The position numbers and the translations under genes are program-made. DNA of 64,000 bases from Achromobacter sp. HZ34 (GTDB lineage Bacteria; Pseudomonadota; Gammaproteobacteria; Burkholderiales; Burkholderiaceae_B), in NCBI RefSeq assembly GCF_002209485.1, contig NZ_NJIX01000010.1, positions 124,001 through 188,000 of the forward strand. Reading direction: 5' to 3'. Below are positions 1 through 8,250 of this stretch, one piece after another (positions within the stretch are counted from its first letter, which is position 1; each line of letters begins with the position of its first letter). The notes beneath the pieces were generated by a model. That model did not search any database and was not told the origin of the DNA. It saw only the letters and a program-made list of their open reading frames with translations.

Positions 1-288
1 GTGATCGCGACGCTGGCGATCGGATTTCTATCCGGCTTTTGCATTTTGCAGTATGCCGACGTCCGTTCCGCCTACCCGGCGGGCATCACGGGGCGCGCCA
101 TGGCGCTGTTCACCATGGCCATGTTCCTGGGCGTGGCCGCCATGCAATGGTTCACGGGCTGGGTGGCGACACATGCCCAGGCCTGGGGCATGGAGCCGTT
201 CGGACCGGTCATGGGCAGCATCGCGGCCTTGCTCGTAATCGCGGCGCTGGCTTATCGCTTACTGCCCGGGCCGCCGAAGCTAGGGTGA
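1..288 (+). CDS. MFS transporter, C-terminal fragment (cut by window edge)
   Basis: This is the last ~95 residues of an integral membrane protein whose beginning lies outside the window; the GTG at base 1 is probably an internal codon. Three hydrophobic stretches are visible (about residues 1-20, 33-53 and 69-88). They are separated by short polar loops, including a YPAGITGRAMALFT segment that resembles the cytoplasmic loops of major facilitator superfamily permeases. The frame ends with TGA and no gene follows on this strand until 783. The substrate cannot be inferred. Family assignment is from general composition and loop pattern, so confidence is moderate. Confidence 0.6.
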   Translation: MIATLAIGFLSGFCILQYADVRSAYPAGITGRAMALFTMAMFLGVAAMQWFTGWVATHAQAWGMEPFGPVMGSIAALLVIAALAYRLLPGPPKLG

Positions 289-356
289 TGGCGCCGAAGC
301 GAGGGGGCAGTCATCGTCCAGCCGATCTTGGCCGAAGCGCAAGCTGATGTTGGCTC

Positions 357-686
357 TCAAGTCGAAGGCTGGAAGGCAATGACGGCCATGCCGGCCAATG
401 CGATGACGGCGCCGGTGATGTCCCAGCGGGTGAGGGGTACGCCGTCGACCACGCGCAGCCAGGCCAGGGCGATAGCGATGTACATGCCGCCGTAAGCGGC
501 GTACGTCCGCCCGGCAGCGCTGGGATGCAGGGTCAGCAGCCATGCGAACAAGGCCAGCGAGACGGCGGCGGGGATCAGCAGCAGGGGATTGCGGTCCTGC
601 TTGAGGACCAGCCAGGGCAGGTAGCAGCCGACGATCTCGGCTAGCGCCGTGACGGCGTACAGGGCGGTGGTAAGCAGGATGTTCAA
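357..686 (-). CDS. ynfA: YnfA/UPF0060 family small membrane protein
   Basis: A four-helix inner-membrane protein of the UPF0060 (YnfA) family, related in architecture to small multidrug-resistance transporters. Recognisable family motifs are [11 protein letters not shown] near the N-terminus, [22 protein letters not shown] in the middle and LRVVDG before the last helix. The frame is open up to an ATG at 740, which would give 127 aa with a basic, non-family leader. I prefer a TTG start at 686, preceded by GGAAGG about 10 bases upstream. That gives 109 aa, close to the usual ~108 aa, and begins right at the first helix. Function in this organism is unproven. It is transcribed convergently with the MFS fragment. 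Confidence 0.85.
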   Translation of the reverse strand: MNILLTTALYAVTALAEIVGCYLPWLVLKQDRNPLLLIPAAVSLALFAWLLTLHPSAAGRTYAAYGGMYIAIALAWLRVVDGVPLTRWDITGAVIALAGMAVIAFQPST

Positions 687-782
687 AGTCGCAGGGGCCT
701 TCCAGGGCGGGCTGGGTCGTTTTCTTCTGCTCTTATACACTGCGGCCGTACACTGCCTGAGTCACCTCAAAGGAGTCCCGCC

Positions 783-1409
783 ATGCCAGCCCCCCGCCGC
801 GCGCTCATCGTCATCGACGTCCAGAACGAATACTTCACCGGCAATCTTCCCATCGAGTATCCGGATCCCGCCGTTTCCCTGGCCAATATCAACCGCGCCA
901 TCGACGCCGCCGAGGCGCATGACATTCCCGTGGTCTTGGTCCAGCACCTGGCGCCGGCCCAATCGCCCATCTTCGCGCGCGGCTCGCGCGGTGCCGAACT
1001 GCACCCGTCCATTGCCATCCGGCCGCACGCCCTGTTCGTGGAAAAAGCCATGGCCAGCGCCTTTGCCGGCACCGACCTGGGCGAGTGGATCGAAAAGGAA
1101 AGCATAGACACGCTGACCATCGTCGGCTACATGACGCACAACTGCGACGACTCGACCATCAAGCATGCGAAGCACGCCGGCCTGGCGCTGGAATTCCTCA
1201 ACGACGCCAGCGGCTCCCTGCCTTATGAGAACCGCGCCGGCGCCGCCACCGCGGAAGAAATCCACCGTGTCTTCACCGTGGTGCTGCAATCGTCCTTCGC
1301 CGCGGTGCTGACCACCGACGAGTGGGTGGCGCTGCTGGACAGCGACGAACCGCCCTTGCGCGAAAACATCTACGTGTCCAACCAGAAGGCACGCCAACGC
1401 CGCGGTTGA
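783..1409 (+). CDS. Isochorismatase-like cysteine hydrolase
   Basis: A 208-aa member of the isochorismatase-like (cysteine hydrolase) superfamily, which hydrolyses amide, ester or vinyl-ether bonds in small molecules. The catalytic triad is visible: D12 in LIVIDVQNEY, K88 in FVEKAMASAF and C121 in GYMTHNCDDSTIKHA. The segment around the cysteine (THNC rather than the commoner T-x-VC) places it with uncharacterised nicotinamidase-like hydrolases, not true EntB. A good ribosome site (AAAGGAG) lies 8 bases before the ATG. It stands alone and upstream of the fecI-like gene but has its own 5' region. Substrate unknown. Confidence 0.88.
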   Translation: MPAPRRALIVIDVQNEYFTGNLPIEYPDPAVSLANINRAIDAAEAHDIPVVLVQHLAPAQSPIFARGSRGAELHPSIAIRPHALFVEKAMASAFAGTDLGEWIEKESIDTLTIVGYMTHNCDDSTIKHAKHAGLALEFLNDASGSLPYENRAGAATAEEIHRVFTVVLQSSFAAVLTTDEWVALLDSDEPPLRENIYVSNQKARQRRG

Positions 1410-1488
1410 TCGCCCTACAAACCGCTGAATGTTGCCTGCGGCATACGCGCGGCGGCCTGGCTGCTGACTGCGCCGCCTTGCGATGCCT

Positions 1489-1521
1489 ATAATGATTAAG
1501 AACGTTTCTCAATATCATTAT
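1489..1521. promoter_or_regulatory. Fur-box-like site upstream of the FecI-type sigma gene
   Basis: Perfect 8-base inverted arms ATAATGAT (1489-1496) and ATCATTAT (1514-1521) flank an AT-rich spacer. The left arm runs into TAAGAACG, giving an AT-rich block that resembles overlapping Fur hexamers (NATWAT type). It sits 8-40 bases before the sigma factor start in otherwise GC-rich DNA. Iron-starvation sigma genes of this family are normally Fur-repressed, so a Fur site here is expected. Binding itself is inferred. Confidence 0.65.
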
Positions 1522-1528
1522 TTCGCAA

Positions 1529-2059
1529 GTGGGCAAGGCGATGGCGGTGGATACCCCCGAGGCGCAGTTCGTGCCGGCGCTCTATTCGGAGCACCGTTCG
1601 TGGCTGCACGCCTGGCTGCAGCGCAAGGTGGGTTGCCGCGAGCAGGCGGCCGATCTGGTGCAGGACACCTTCCTGCGGGTGCTGCTGCGTGAGCAGACCT
1701 TGCGTATCCAGCAGCCTCGTGCCTTCCTGGCGCGTATCGCCCATGGCCTGATGATCGACTCGTTTCGGCGCGCCGCGCTGGAACGGGCCTATCTGGCGGA
1801 GCTGGCCCAATTGCCCGAGGCCGTGCAGCCCGGCCCCGAGGAATATCTGGCGGCCCTGCAGGCACTGCGCGAGATCGACCGTCTGCTTGCCGGCCTGTCG
1901 GACAAGGCCCGCGCGGCCTTCATCTGGCGCCAGGTGGAAGGGCTGGGCCAAGGGGAAATCGCCGAACGCCTGGGCGTCAGCGTGCCCCGCGTGCACCAAT
2001 ACCTGGCGCAGGCCACACTGCAGTGCTACACGGCGCTGTACGGCGCACCCACGCCATGA
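1529..2059 (+). CDS. FecI-type ECF sigma factor
   Basis: A 176-aa extracytoplasmic-function sigma-70 family factor of the iron-starvation (FecI) group. Region 2 is seen as LVQDTFLRVLLRE...QPRAFLARIAHGLMIDSFRR (about residues 42-80). Region 4 is seen as LSDKARAAFIWRQVEGLGQGEIAERLGVSVPRVHQYLAQA (about 124-163) and contains the helix-turn-helix. Start is GTG 1529 or, four codons later, ATG 1541. The stop overlaps the next start as ATGA, so it is translationally coupled to the FecR-like gene. By analogy with known systems it directs RNA polymerase to the TonB receptor gene at 3329 once the ligand-loaded receptor signals through FecR. Confidence 0.92.
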   Translation: MGKAMAVDTPEAQFVPALYSEHRSWLHAWLQRKVGCREQAADLVQDTFLRVLLREQTLRIQQPRAFLARIAHGLMIDSFRRAALERAYLAELAQLPEAVQPGPEEYLAALQALREIDRLLAGLSDKARAAFIWRQVEGLGQGEIAERLGVSVPRVHQYLAQATLQCYTALYGAPTP

Positions 2060-3135
2060 CGATGTCGTCCACCAGGGCCGATGCCCAAGGTAGTGCCGAG
2101 ACCAATGCCCAGGTCGACACTTCAGCCGACGCCGCCGCGCGCCGCGGGACGCAGGCGCCCGTGTCGCGCGCCGTGCTGCAGGAAGCCATCGCCTGGATGC
2201 TGCGGCTGGACCATCAGACATCGCACGCAACCGACGCGGCCGAGGACACCAAGGAAGCCGACCGCGCGGCCTGGCGGCAATGGCTGGAACGCCATCCTGA
2301 TCATCGCCGCGCGTGGGATCAACTGGGCGCCATCGACGCGTGCTTCACCGACGCTGTCGATACGCCAGCACGCCAAGCCTTGCTGCGCAGCGCGGGTGAT
2401 CCGCTGAAGCGTCGGCGTGCGCGCCGCGCCGGCATAGGCACGGCGCTGTGTATCGCCCTGCTGGCCGGTGCCGCCTGGCTGGCGAATCAGGAACTGCCTT
2501 TGCGCTATGCCATGGCCGACTACACGAGTCGGACCGGTGAATTTCGCAACGTGACCCTTGCCGATGGCACCCAGATCGCCCTGGATAGCCGGTCCGCCTT
2601 CGATGTCGACGAACGCGCGGATCAGCGCGTGCTGCATCTGCGCGCCGGACGCATCCAGGTGCGCACCGGCCACGGCGACAACCGCGCGCTGGTCGTGATG
2701 ACCGACGATGGCAAGCTGCTGCCGCAGGGCACGTTGTTCACGGTGGATCTGCGCGCGCCGGCGGACGGCACCGCCTTGAGCGTGCAGGAGTCGGCCGTGC
2801 TGGCGCAACCACGGCTGCGCGATGCGCAGCGCATGGTGCCGGCCGGACGCCGCGTCATCCTGCATGCGGATCGTGTGGACGAGGCCGGTGCGGCGGAACG
2901 GGACGATTGGGCGGGCGGGATGCTGGTGGTGGAAAACGCCAGCCTGGGCGAGGTCGTCGACATCCTGGGGCGCTATCGCCTGGGGCACATTTCCCTGGCG
3001 GCGGGGCTGGCCGGGCAGCGCGTGTCGGGCAGCTTCTCGCTGCGCGATACCGACCTGGCCCTGGCGACGTTGGCGCGGACGCTGGACTTGACGGTGTCCC
3101 GGCATACGGCGCTGTGGGTAAGCCTGATACGTTAG
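2056..3135 (+). CDS. FecR-type transmembrane anti-sigma regulator
   Basis: A 359-aa inner-membrane regulator that controls the adjacent FecI-type sigma factor. An N-terminal cytoplasmic DUF4880-like part (about 38-90, with EADRAAWRQWLERHPDHRRAWDQL) is followed by a transmembrane helix at about 124-142. A periplasmic FecR domain (YTSRTGEFRNVTLADGTQIALDSRSAF onward) and a C-terminal STN-contacting region complete it. The frame is open upstream to 2023, but the ATG at 2056 overlaps the sigma gene stop by four bases and is the natural coupled start. It receives the signal from the receptor N-domain encoded 190 bases downstream. Confidence 0.92.
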   Translation: MTMSSTRADAQGSAETNAQVDTSADAAARRGTQAPVSRAVLQEAIAWMLRLDHQTSHATDAAEDTKEADRAAWRQWLERHPDHRRAWDQLGAIDACFTDAVDTPARQALLRSAGDPLKRRRARRAGIGTALCIALLAGAAWLANQELPLRYAMADYTSRTGEFRNVTLADGTQIALDSRSAFDVDERADQRVLHLRAGRIQVRTGHGDNRALVVMTDDGKLLPQGTLFTVDLRAPADGTALSVQESAVLAQPRLRDAQRMVPAGRRVILHADRVDEAGAAERDDWAGGMLVVENASLGEVVDILGRYRLGHISLAAGLAGQRVSGSFSLRDTDLALATLARTLDLTVSRHTALWVSLIR

Positions 3136-3243
3136 CGTCGCGCGGCACGCCCGGCGCGGCGAACCGGCCGCGGCACGCTTGGCGCCGCAGACCTGGCGCG
3201 GCGCGTCAGACCTGGCCCAGCGCTTGGCGCGGCTGGCGCGACA

Positions 3244-3274
3244 GGAAAAATTTTTATCCAGCCCTTAATTTCCT
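3244..3274 (+). promoter_or_regulatory. Candidate ECF-sigma promoter of the TonB receptor gene
   Basis: In the 193-base gap between the FecR-like gene and the receptor, an AT-rich element GGAAAAATTTTTATCC (3244-3259) stands out from GC-rich surroundings. A TCCT block follows at 3271. FecI-dependent promoters carry a GGAAAT-like -35 and a TCCT-like -10 element. The spacing here (about 19-21 bases) is longer than the usual 17, so this is a weak inference. The rest of the gap is GC-rich and imperfectly repetitive (CTTGGCGC/CTGGCGCGGC). Confidence 0.3.
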
Positions 3275-3328
3275 CGCATCTGGTTCGGCTATGGGGATGA
3301 CCTCGTTGAGACCCCCGGAGCCATCTTC

Positions 3329-5812
3329 ATGATCTTCCCGCCGAATTTCGGAATTTCCACGCCATCGGCCCTACGTTGGCGCGCCGTCGCGCTGGCCACG
3401 CGCCTGGCGCTGGCGTCGCCATTGCTGCTGGCGGGCACTGGCCAGGCCCTGGCCCAGGCTCAAACCCGGGCACCGAACGCCAGCCCGGCGGACGCGAACG
3501 CCATGCGCGACTATGCCGTCCCGGCCGGCCCGCTGGGCCCGGTGCTGGGCCGCATCGCAGGTGATGCCGGCCTGAACTTGGGTTACGGCCCGGCGCAGGT
3601 GGATGGCCGCATGGCGGCACCGGTGCATGGTCGCTACAGCGCCGAGGAAGCGTTGCGCGCCGCCCTGCGCGGCAGCGGACTGAGGCTGCAGCGATCGGCC
3701 GACGGTGTCTATACGCTGGTGCCGGCACCAGCAACGGCAACGGGCGCGGCCGCCGTGGCCCAATTGCCTTCCGTGGAGGTGACGGGCAGCAGCGCCCTGG
3801 GCCCCGGCGATGGACTCGTGGCCCTGCGCAGCAGCGCTGGCACCAAGACCGATACCGCGCTGATCGAAACGCCGCAGGCGGTGTCCGTGGTGACGCGCGC
3901 GCAGATGAAGGCCCAGGCCGTGCAGAACGTGCCGCAGGCCATGCGCTATACCTCGGGTACCCTGACCGCGCAGCGCGGTTTCAGCGAAGACGGTGGCGGC
4001 CTGGAGGAAATCTATTCGCGCGGATTCCTGGTGGACCAATACCTGGATGGCCTGCGGTTGCCAAGCCGCTCGTTGGCATCCTACGGCGTATCCGCGGTGG
4101 ATCCCTATGGTCTGGAAAGCATCACGCTGGTGCACGGCCCGGCGTCCGTCCTGTACGGGCAGGCCAGCCCCGGCGGCGTGCTGGACCTGCAAAGCAAGCG
4201 GCCCACCGACGAGCCTCTGCACGAGATCGGCTTGCAGACGGGCAGCCACGGCCTGGCGCAGACGCAGTTCGATTTCAGCGATGCGCTGGATGACGCCGGC
4301 AACGTGCGCTATCGCATCACGGGCCTGGGCCGCACGGCCGACACACAGGTCGACCACGTGCAGGACAAGCGCGTGTTCATCGCGCCGTCATTTTCCTGGC
4401 AGATGTCGCCGGACACCAAGTTCACCCTGTTGACCGGCTATCAATACGATCCGGACGGCGGCTACTACAACACCCTGCCGTATGTCGGTACGCAGCAAAG
4501 CGCGTCGTGGGGCAAGATTCCCACGGATTTCGATCCGGGCGAACCGGGCTTCGATCATCATTCGCGCAAGCAGTACTGGGTGGGCTATGAGCTGGAACAT
4601 CGCGTCAACGACACCTGGTCGCTGTCCCAGCATGCGCGCTATACCGGCGTGTCCAATGACTTGCGCGGCGTGTTCGCCAACGGCTGGGTGGGCGATGCGG
4701 AGGATCACACCCTGAATCGCTACGCGCTGAAGATGTACGAGCAGACGGCCACGGCGACGATAGACAACCAGGCCAAGGCCACCTTCGACACCGGCTCGGT
4801 GCACCACAAGGCCATCGTGGGCCTGGATTACCAGGCCACGCGCTTCGACCAGCGCTACGGCTACAACTTCGGCAGCGTGCCGTCGCTGGACGTGCTCAAT
4901 CCCGTCTACGGCCAGCCGTTCGACGCGCCCACGACTTCGGGCGACTATCACACCAACCTGCATCAGCTTGGCCTGTACGCCCAGGACCAACTGGCCTTGG
5001 GGCAATGGCGCTTCCTGCTGGGTGGGCGCCAGGACTGGGCGCGGTCCGCCACCCGCGACCTGCTGGCGGGCGGCACCGAGCGGCAACAAGACCAGAAGGC
5101 GACGTGGCGCGCCGGCACGACCTATCTGTTCGACAACGGCCTGGCGCCCTACGTCAGCTACTCCACGTCCTTCCAGCCGCAGGCAGGGGCCGTACTGGCC
5201 GATGGCAGCATGCCCAAGCCCACCACCGGCGAGCAGTACGAGGCGGGCGTCAAGTATCAGATGCCGGGCTCGCAGAGCTTCGTGACCCTGGCCGCCTTCA
5301 ACCTGAGAAAGACCAATATCCTGACCACGGATCCGGTGACGCAGCTCAATCGCGAAACGGGGGCGATCCGTTCGCGCGGCATCGAGGCCGAGGCTCACCT
5401 GGCGCTGACGCGCGAATGGACCATGTTGGGCAGCTATACCTATATGCAGCTGCGCAATACGCGTACGGACGATCCCACCGAGAAGGACAAGCGTCCCATC
5501 GGCACGCCGGCGCATACGGCGTCGGTCTGGACGGATTACACCTTGCACAGCGGGCCGCTGGCAGGGCTGGGTGCCAATATCGGCGTGCGTTTCGTGGGTA
5601 GCAGCTTTGGCGATGCGGCGAATACCTTTACGACGCCGTCCTATACCGTGGTGGATGCGGGCCTGCACTACACCATGCCGCATTGGGATTTTTCCTTGAA
5701 CGCGGCCAATCTGTTCGATCGCAAGTATGTGGCGTCGTGCATGTACAGCATGAACGCGTGCAACTACGGGTCGCGCCGTTTGATCCTGGCGGGCGCGACG
5801 TATAGCTGGTAG
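3329..5812 (+). CDS. TonB-dependent siderophore receptor with STN signalling domain
   Basis: An 827-aa outer-membrane receptor with a long signal peptide (cleavage near GQALAQA, about residue 45). The secretin/TonB N-terminal (STN) domain at about 57-133 (YAVPAGPLGPVLGRIAGDAGLNL...) talks to FecR. The plug at about 150-270 contains RGF, the VHGPASVLYGQASPGGVLDL motif and a TonB-box-like start. The 22-strand barrel ends in an aromatic residue (YSW). The C-terminal CMYSMNACNYGSRR segment, with two cysteines, resembles ferrichrome/ferrioxamine (FhuA/FoxA-type) receptors, suggesting a hydroxamate siderophore. GGAG lies 8 bases before the ATG. It forms a cell-surface signalling unit with the two genes upstream. 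Confidence 0.93.
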   Translation: MIFPPNFGISTPSALRWRAVALATRLALASPLLLAGTGQALAQAQTRAPNASPADANAMRDYAVPAGPLGPVLGRIAGDAGLNLGYGPAQVDGRMAAPVHGRYSAEEALRAALRGSGLRLQRSADGVYTLVPAPATATGAAAVAQLPSVEVTGSSALGPGDGLVALRSSAGTKTDTALIETPQAVSVVTRAQMKAQAVQNVPQAMRYTSGTLTAQRGFSEDGGGLEEIYSRGFLVDQYLDGLRLPSRSLASYGVSAVDPYGLESITLVHGPASVLYGQASPGGVLDLQSKRPTDEPLHEIGLQTGSHGLAQTQFDFSDALDDAGNVRYRITGLGRTADTQVDHVQDKRVFIAPSFSWQMSPDTKFTLLTGYQYDPDGGYYNTLPYVGTQQSASWGKIPTDFDPGEPGFDHHSRKQYWVGYELEHRVNDTWSLSQHARYTGVSNDLRGVFANGWVGDAEDHTLNRYALKMYEQTATATIDNQAKATFDTGSVHHKAIVGLDYQATRFDQRYGYNFGSVPSLDVLNPVYGQPFDAPTTSGDYHTNLHQLGLYAQDQLALGQWRFLLGGRQDWARSATRDLLAGGTERQQDQKATWRAGTTYLFDNGLAPYVSYSTSFQPQAGAVLADGSMPKPTTGEQYEAGVKYQMPGSQSFVTLAAFNLRKTNILTTDPVTQLNRETGAIRSRGIEAEAHLALTREWTMLGSYTYMQLRNTRTDDPTEKDKRPIGTPAHTASVWTDYTLHSGPLAGLGANIGVRFVGSSFGDAANTFTTPSYTVVDAGLHYTMPHWDFSLNAANLFDRKYVASCMYSMNACNYGSRRLILAGATYSW

Positions 5813-5813
5813 G

Positions 5814-7214
5814 TCAGTTGCCGCTCAGGTCCACGTGGAAGCGGCTGCCTCGGTCGGCCGCCGACTCCAGCGTCACCTGCCAGTGCTGGTGATTGCAGAT
5901 GCGCTGGATCAAGGACAAGCCCAGGCCCAGGTTTTCCGGGCCGCCCTTGCGGCCCTGGACGAAAGGCGCGAAGGCGCTTTCCTGCCGGTCGGGCGGGATG
6001 CCGGCGCCGTCATCGCGGACTTCCATGGTGCCAGGGCCGGCCAGCACGGTGACGTGGCGCGCCCCGGTGGCGTGCTGCAAGGCATTGCGGATCAGGTTGG
6101 ACAGGACGATGCGCAGCAGGGGCGCTGGGTAGGTCGGCATCGCGGCGGTGGCGGTACTGCCGCTGCCGCTTCGGTCCGCTGCTGCAACCTCTTGCCAAGC
6201 CAGTGTCACCCCCAGCCGCTGCGCGCGCGGCAGCCAATGTGCGACCTGCTCCTGGGCGGCCGCGAGCACCGTGGTCTGCGGGAAGCCGCTGGCGTCAGCG
6301 CGGCCGCGTGCCAGCATCAGATACGCATCCAGGTGTTGATGCATGTCGCGCGCCGCGGCCTGGATGCGATGGAGCTGCGCCGTCTGGCTGGCGCTCAGGT
6401 TGGCGTCGTCCAGCAGGACTTCACTGGAACTGGACACCACCATCAGCGGCGTGCGCAGTTCATGGCTGACGTCGGCCGTGAACAGCTGTTCGCGTTCCAA
6501 CGCCTGTTCAAGCTGGTTGTAGGTATCGTCGAACGCGGCCGCGAGCTGGCCGATCTCGTCACGCGGATAGCCCTGCGCCAGCCGCGTGCGCGGCGGCAGC
6601 CCGCCGCGCACGCTCATTTGCGTGGCCAGGCGGGCCAAGGGCCGCAATACGCGCCGAGCCGCCAGCGTGCCGAGCAGGAAGGCCAGCAGCAGGCTGGCCG
6701 CGACCGCGGCTACGGTCAGCCAATGCGAACGGCGCAAGCCCTGTTCGTAGTCGGTGTAGTCGCGCAGCAGCATATAACGCACGCCGTCCTGGTCGCTGGC
6801 CATGACGTGCCAGGCGCGACCGTCGCGTTGTATCTTGTGGAAGCCCGGCGCGAGATGGCGCAGCCAGTCAGGAAACGCGTCGCTGCCCGGGGCGCCATGG
6901 AAGAAGCGGTCGGCGCGGCCGACATCCTCGCCCGCCAGGTAGGCCGTGCGCACGCGCTCCACGGCCATGCCCATGTCGATACGTTGTAAATGGGTTTCCA
7001 GTGTGCCGACCGTCCACAGCGAGAGCAGGGCGATGGCGCCCGTCGCGACCAGGGTCAGCAGCAGATACGTCAGGAACAGATGCCTTGCCAAAGATCGCGC
7101 AGGGCGGCGCGGATGCACTTGCGCCGCGGCGGCCGCGCCTGCCGAGGCTGCGGCACCTGGAGCGTCCATCGCGGGCGGCGCCGCGGCCGAATCTGGAAGG
7201 CGCTCAGCCTCCAT
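5814..7214 (-). CDS. Sensor histidine kinase (CusS/QseC-like)
   Basis: A membrane sensor kinase of ~466 aa. It has an Ala/Pro-rich cytoplasmic leader, two transmembrane helices (about residues 45-68 and 162-182) flanking a ~95-residue periplasmic sensor, a HAMP linker, an H-box (FTADVSHELRTPL), an N-box (LSNLIRNALQHA) and G-boxes (VRDDGAGIP, GLGLSLIQ). The ATG at 7214 has GGAG upstream and overlaps the end of the response-regulator gene by 11 bases; an ATG at 7244 is also in frame. Its stop lies one base from the receptor stop at 5812, so the two transcription units converge tightly. The signal sensed is unknown; iron or envelope stress is only a guess from position. Confidence 0.9.
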   Translation of the reverse strand: MEAERLPDSAAAPPAMDAPGAAASAGAAAAAQVHPRRPARSLARHLFLTYLLLTLVATGAIALLSLWTVGTLETHLQRIDMGMAVERVRTAYLAGEDVGRADRFFHGAPGSDAFPDWLRHLAPGFHKIQRDGRAWHVMASDQDGVRYMLLRDYTDYEQGLRRSHWLTVAAVAASLLLAFLLGTLAARRVLRPLARLATQMSVRGGLPPRTRLAQGYPRDEIGQLAAAFDDTYNQLEQALEREQLFTADVSHELRTPLMVVSSSSEVLLDDANLSASQTAQLHRIQAAARDMHQHLDAYLMLARGRADASGFPQTTVLAAAQEQVAHWLPRAQRLGVTLAWQEVAAADRSGSGSTATAAMPTYPAPLLRIVLSNLIRNALQHATGARHVTVLAGPGTMEVRDDGAGIPPDRQESAFAPFVQGRKGGPENLGLGLSLIQRICNHQHWQVTLESAADRGSRFHVDLSGN

Positions 7215-7887
7215 CCTCGCTCCGCATTTGGTAGCCGATGCCATGCACGGTCCGCAGCAGGGGATCGGGGAAGGGCTTGTCGATGACCTGGCGAATCTGG
7301 TGGATGTGGGTGCGCAGGCTGTCGCTGTCCGGCGGCGAATCGCGCCACAGCGCCTCCTCCAGGCGCGCGCGATGGACTACCGCGGGGCTGGCGCGCATCA
7401 GGAGGGTCAGCAACTGCAAAGGCGCCGGCGGCAGGCGCAGGACCTGGCCGGCGCGGCTCAGGCGGCGCGTGTCGAGGTCCAGCACCAGGTCACCCACTTG
7501 CAGGACGCGGTTTTGCGCGCCGCCACGGGTGCGATGCAGCAGGGCCTTGATCCGAGCCGACAGCTCAGCCAGGGCGAAGGGTTTGACCAGATAGTCGTCC
7601 GCGCCCACGTCGAAACCGTGCAGGCGATCATCCAGCGTGTCGCGCGCCGTCACCATGATGATGGGCGTGTCCAGGCCGGCCTCCGTGCGCAGCTTGCGGC
7701 ACAGCTCGTAGCCATCCAGGCGCGGCAGCATCAGGTCCAGCACGATCAGGTCGAAGTTGTCCTGCTGGGCCAGGCCGTAGCCACGCAAACCATCGCTGGC
7801 GCAGTCGACGATATAACCGCGCGCCTGCAGGTGATGGGCGATGTTGCCGAGGATGTCGGGATCGTCTTCGATGATCAGGATACGCAT
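7204..7887 (-). CDS. OmpR/PhoB-family response regulator
   Basis: A 227-aa DNA-binding response regulator. The receiver domain (1-118) shows the acidic pocket E7/D8/D9, phospho-acceptor D51 in LIVLDLMLPRLDG, T/S in VTAR and the lysine in VKPF. The C-terminal winged helix (about 128-222) contains LPPAPLQLLTLLMR and HIHQIRQVIDKPF...TVHGIGYQM. The frame is open further upstream to 8145, but the ATG at 7887 starts exactly at the conserved MRILIIEDDPDI. It is the first gene of an operon with the kinase. A Fur-like AT-rich element lies just upstream. Confidence 0.93.
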   Translation of the reverse strand: MRILIIEDDPDILGNIAHHLQARGYIVDCASDGLRGYGLAQQDNFDLIVLDLMLPRLDGYELCRKLRTEAGLDTPIIMVTARDTLDDRLHGFDVGADDYLVKPFALAELSARIKALLHRTRGGAQNRVLQVGDLVLDLDTRRLSRAGQVLRLPPAPLQLLTLLMRASPAVVHRARLEEALWRDSPPDSDSLRTHIHQIRQVIDKPFPDPLLRTVHGIGYQMRSEDGG

Positions 7888-8250
7888 GGATCGCGGAAAT
7901 GAATAAGAATCACTTGCATGGTTTGCCGCCATTTTACGTGCTGGCAGGCGTTTGTCCGCAGCCGCATGGCGGGTCCGCCGAAAAGGGCGGCAACTGTTGC
8001 GCGGACGCGGCAGGGAGGTGCGTCTTAACGTTTTGTTGAGGCGGGTGCGCGAGACAATCTCGGTCGGCGATCTGGTGACGGCGGCCGGCGGCCGCAACGT
8101 GGCGCCCGACGTGTTGCCGGGCGCCATCGCCCACTTCCAGCGCACCGCGTCCCTGCGTCCCCGCGCCTCCCGGATGGGGTTTTTCTCTATTCAAGTACCC
8201 CCGTCTATCGGGGACACTGCGGGACCGTGCTTCGCGCGGTAGGGGGGAAT
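7888..8250. other. Intergenic region between divergent response-regulator and LysR genes
   Basis: About 360 bases without a supportable gene. It holds the Fur-like element at 7897-7919 next to the response-regulator start and a short AT-leaning block near 8025-8042 (CTTAACGTTTTGTTGAG), which may carry promoter or regulator-binding information. Near 8228-8247 a G-rich stretch serves the LysR ribosome site. Open frames here (for example 7952-8242) have no family resemblance and weak starts. Confidence 0.6.
7897..7919. promoter_or_regulatory. Fur-like element upstream of the response regulator
   Basis: AAATGAATAAGAATCACTT is embedded in GC-rich DNA 10-32 bases before the response-regulator ATG. 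It shares the string AATAAGAATCA with the Fur-box-like element upstream of the TonB receptor at 52.66 kb. The match to the 19-base Fur palindrome is partial, and regulation by Fur is inferred. Confidence 0.4.
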
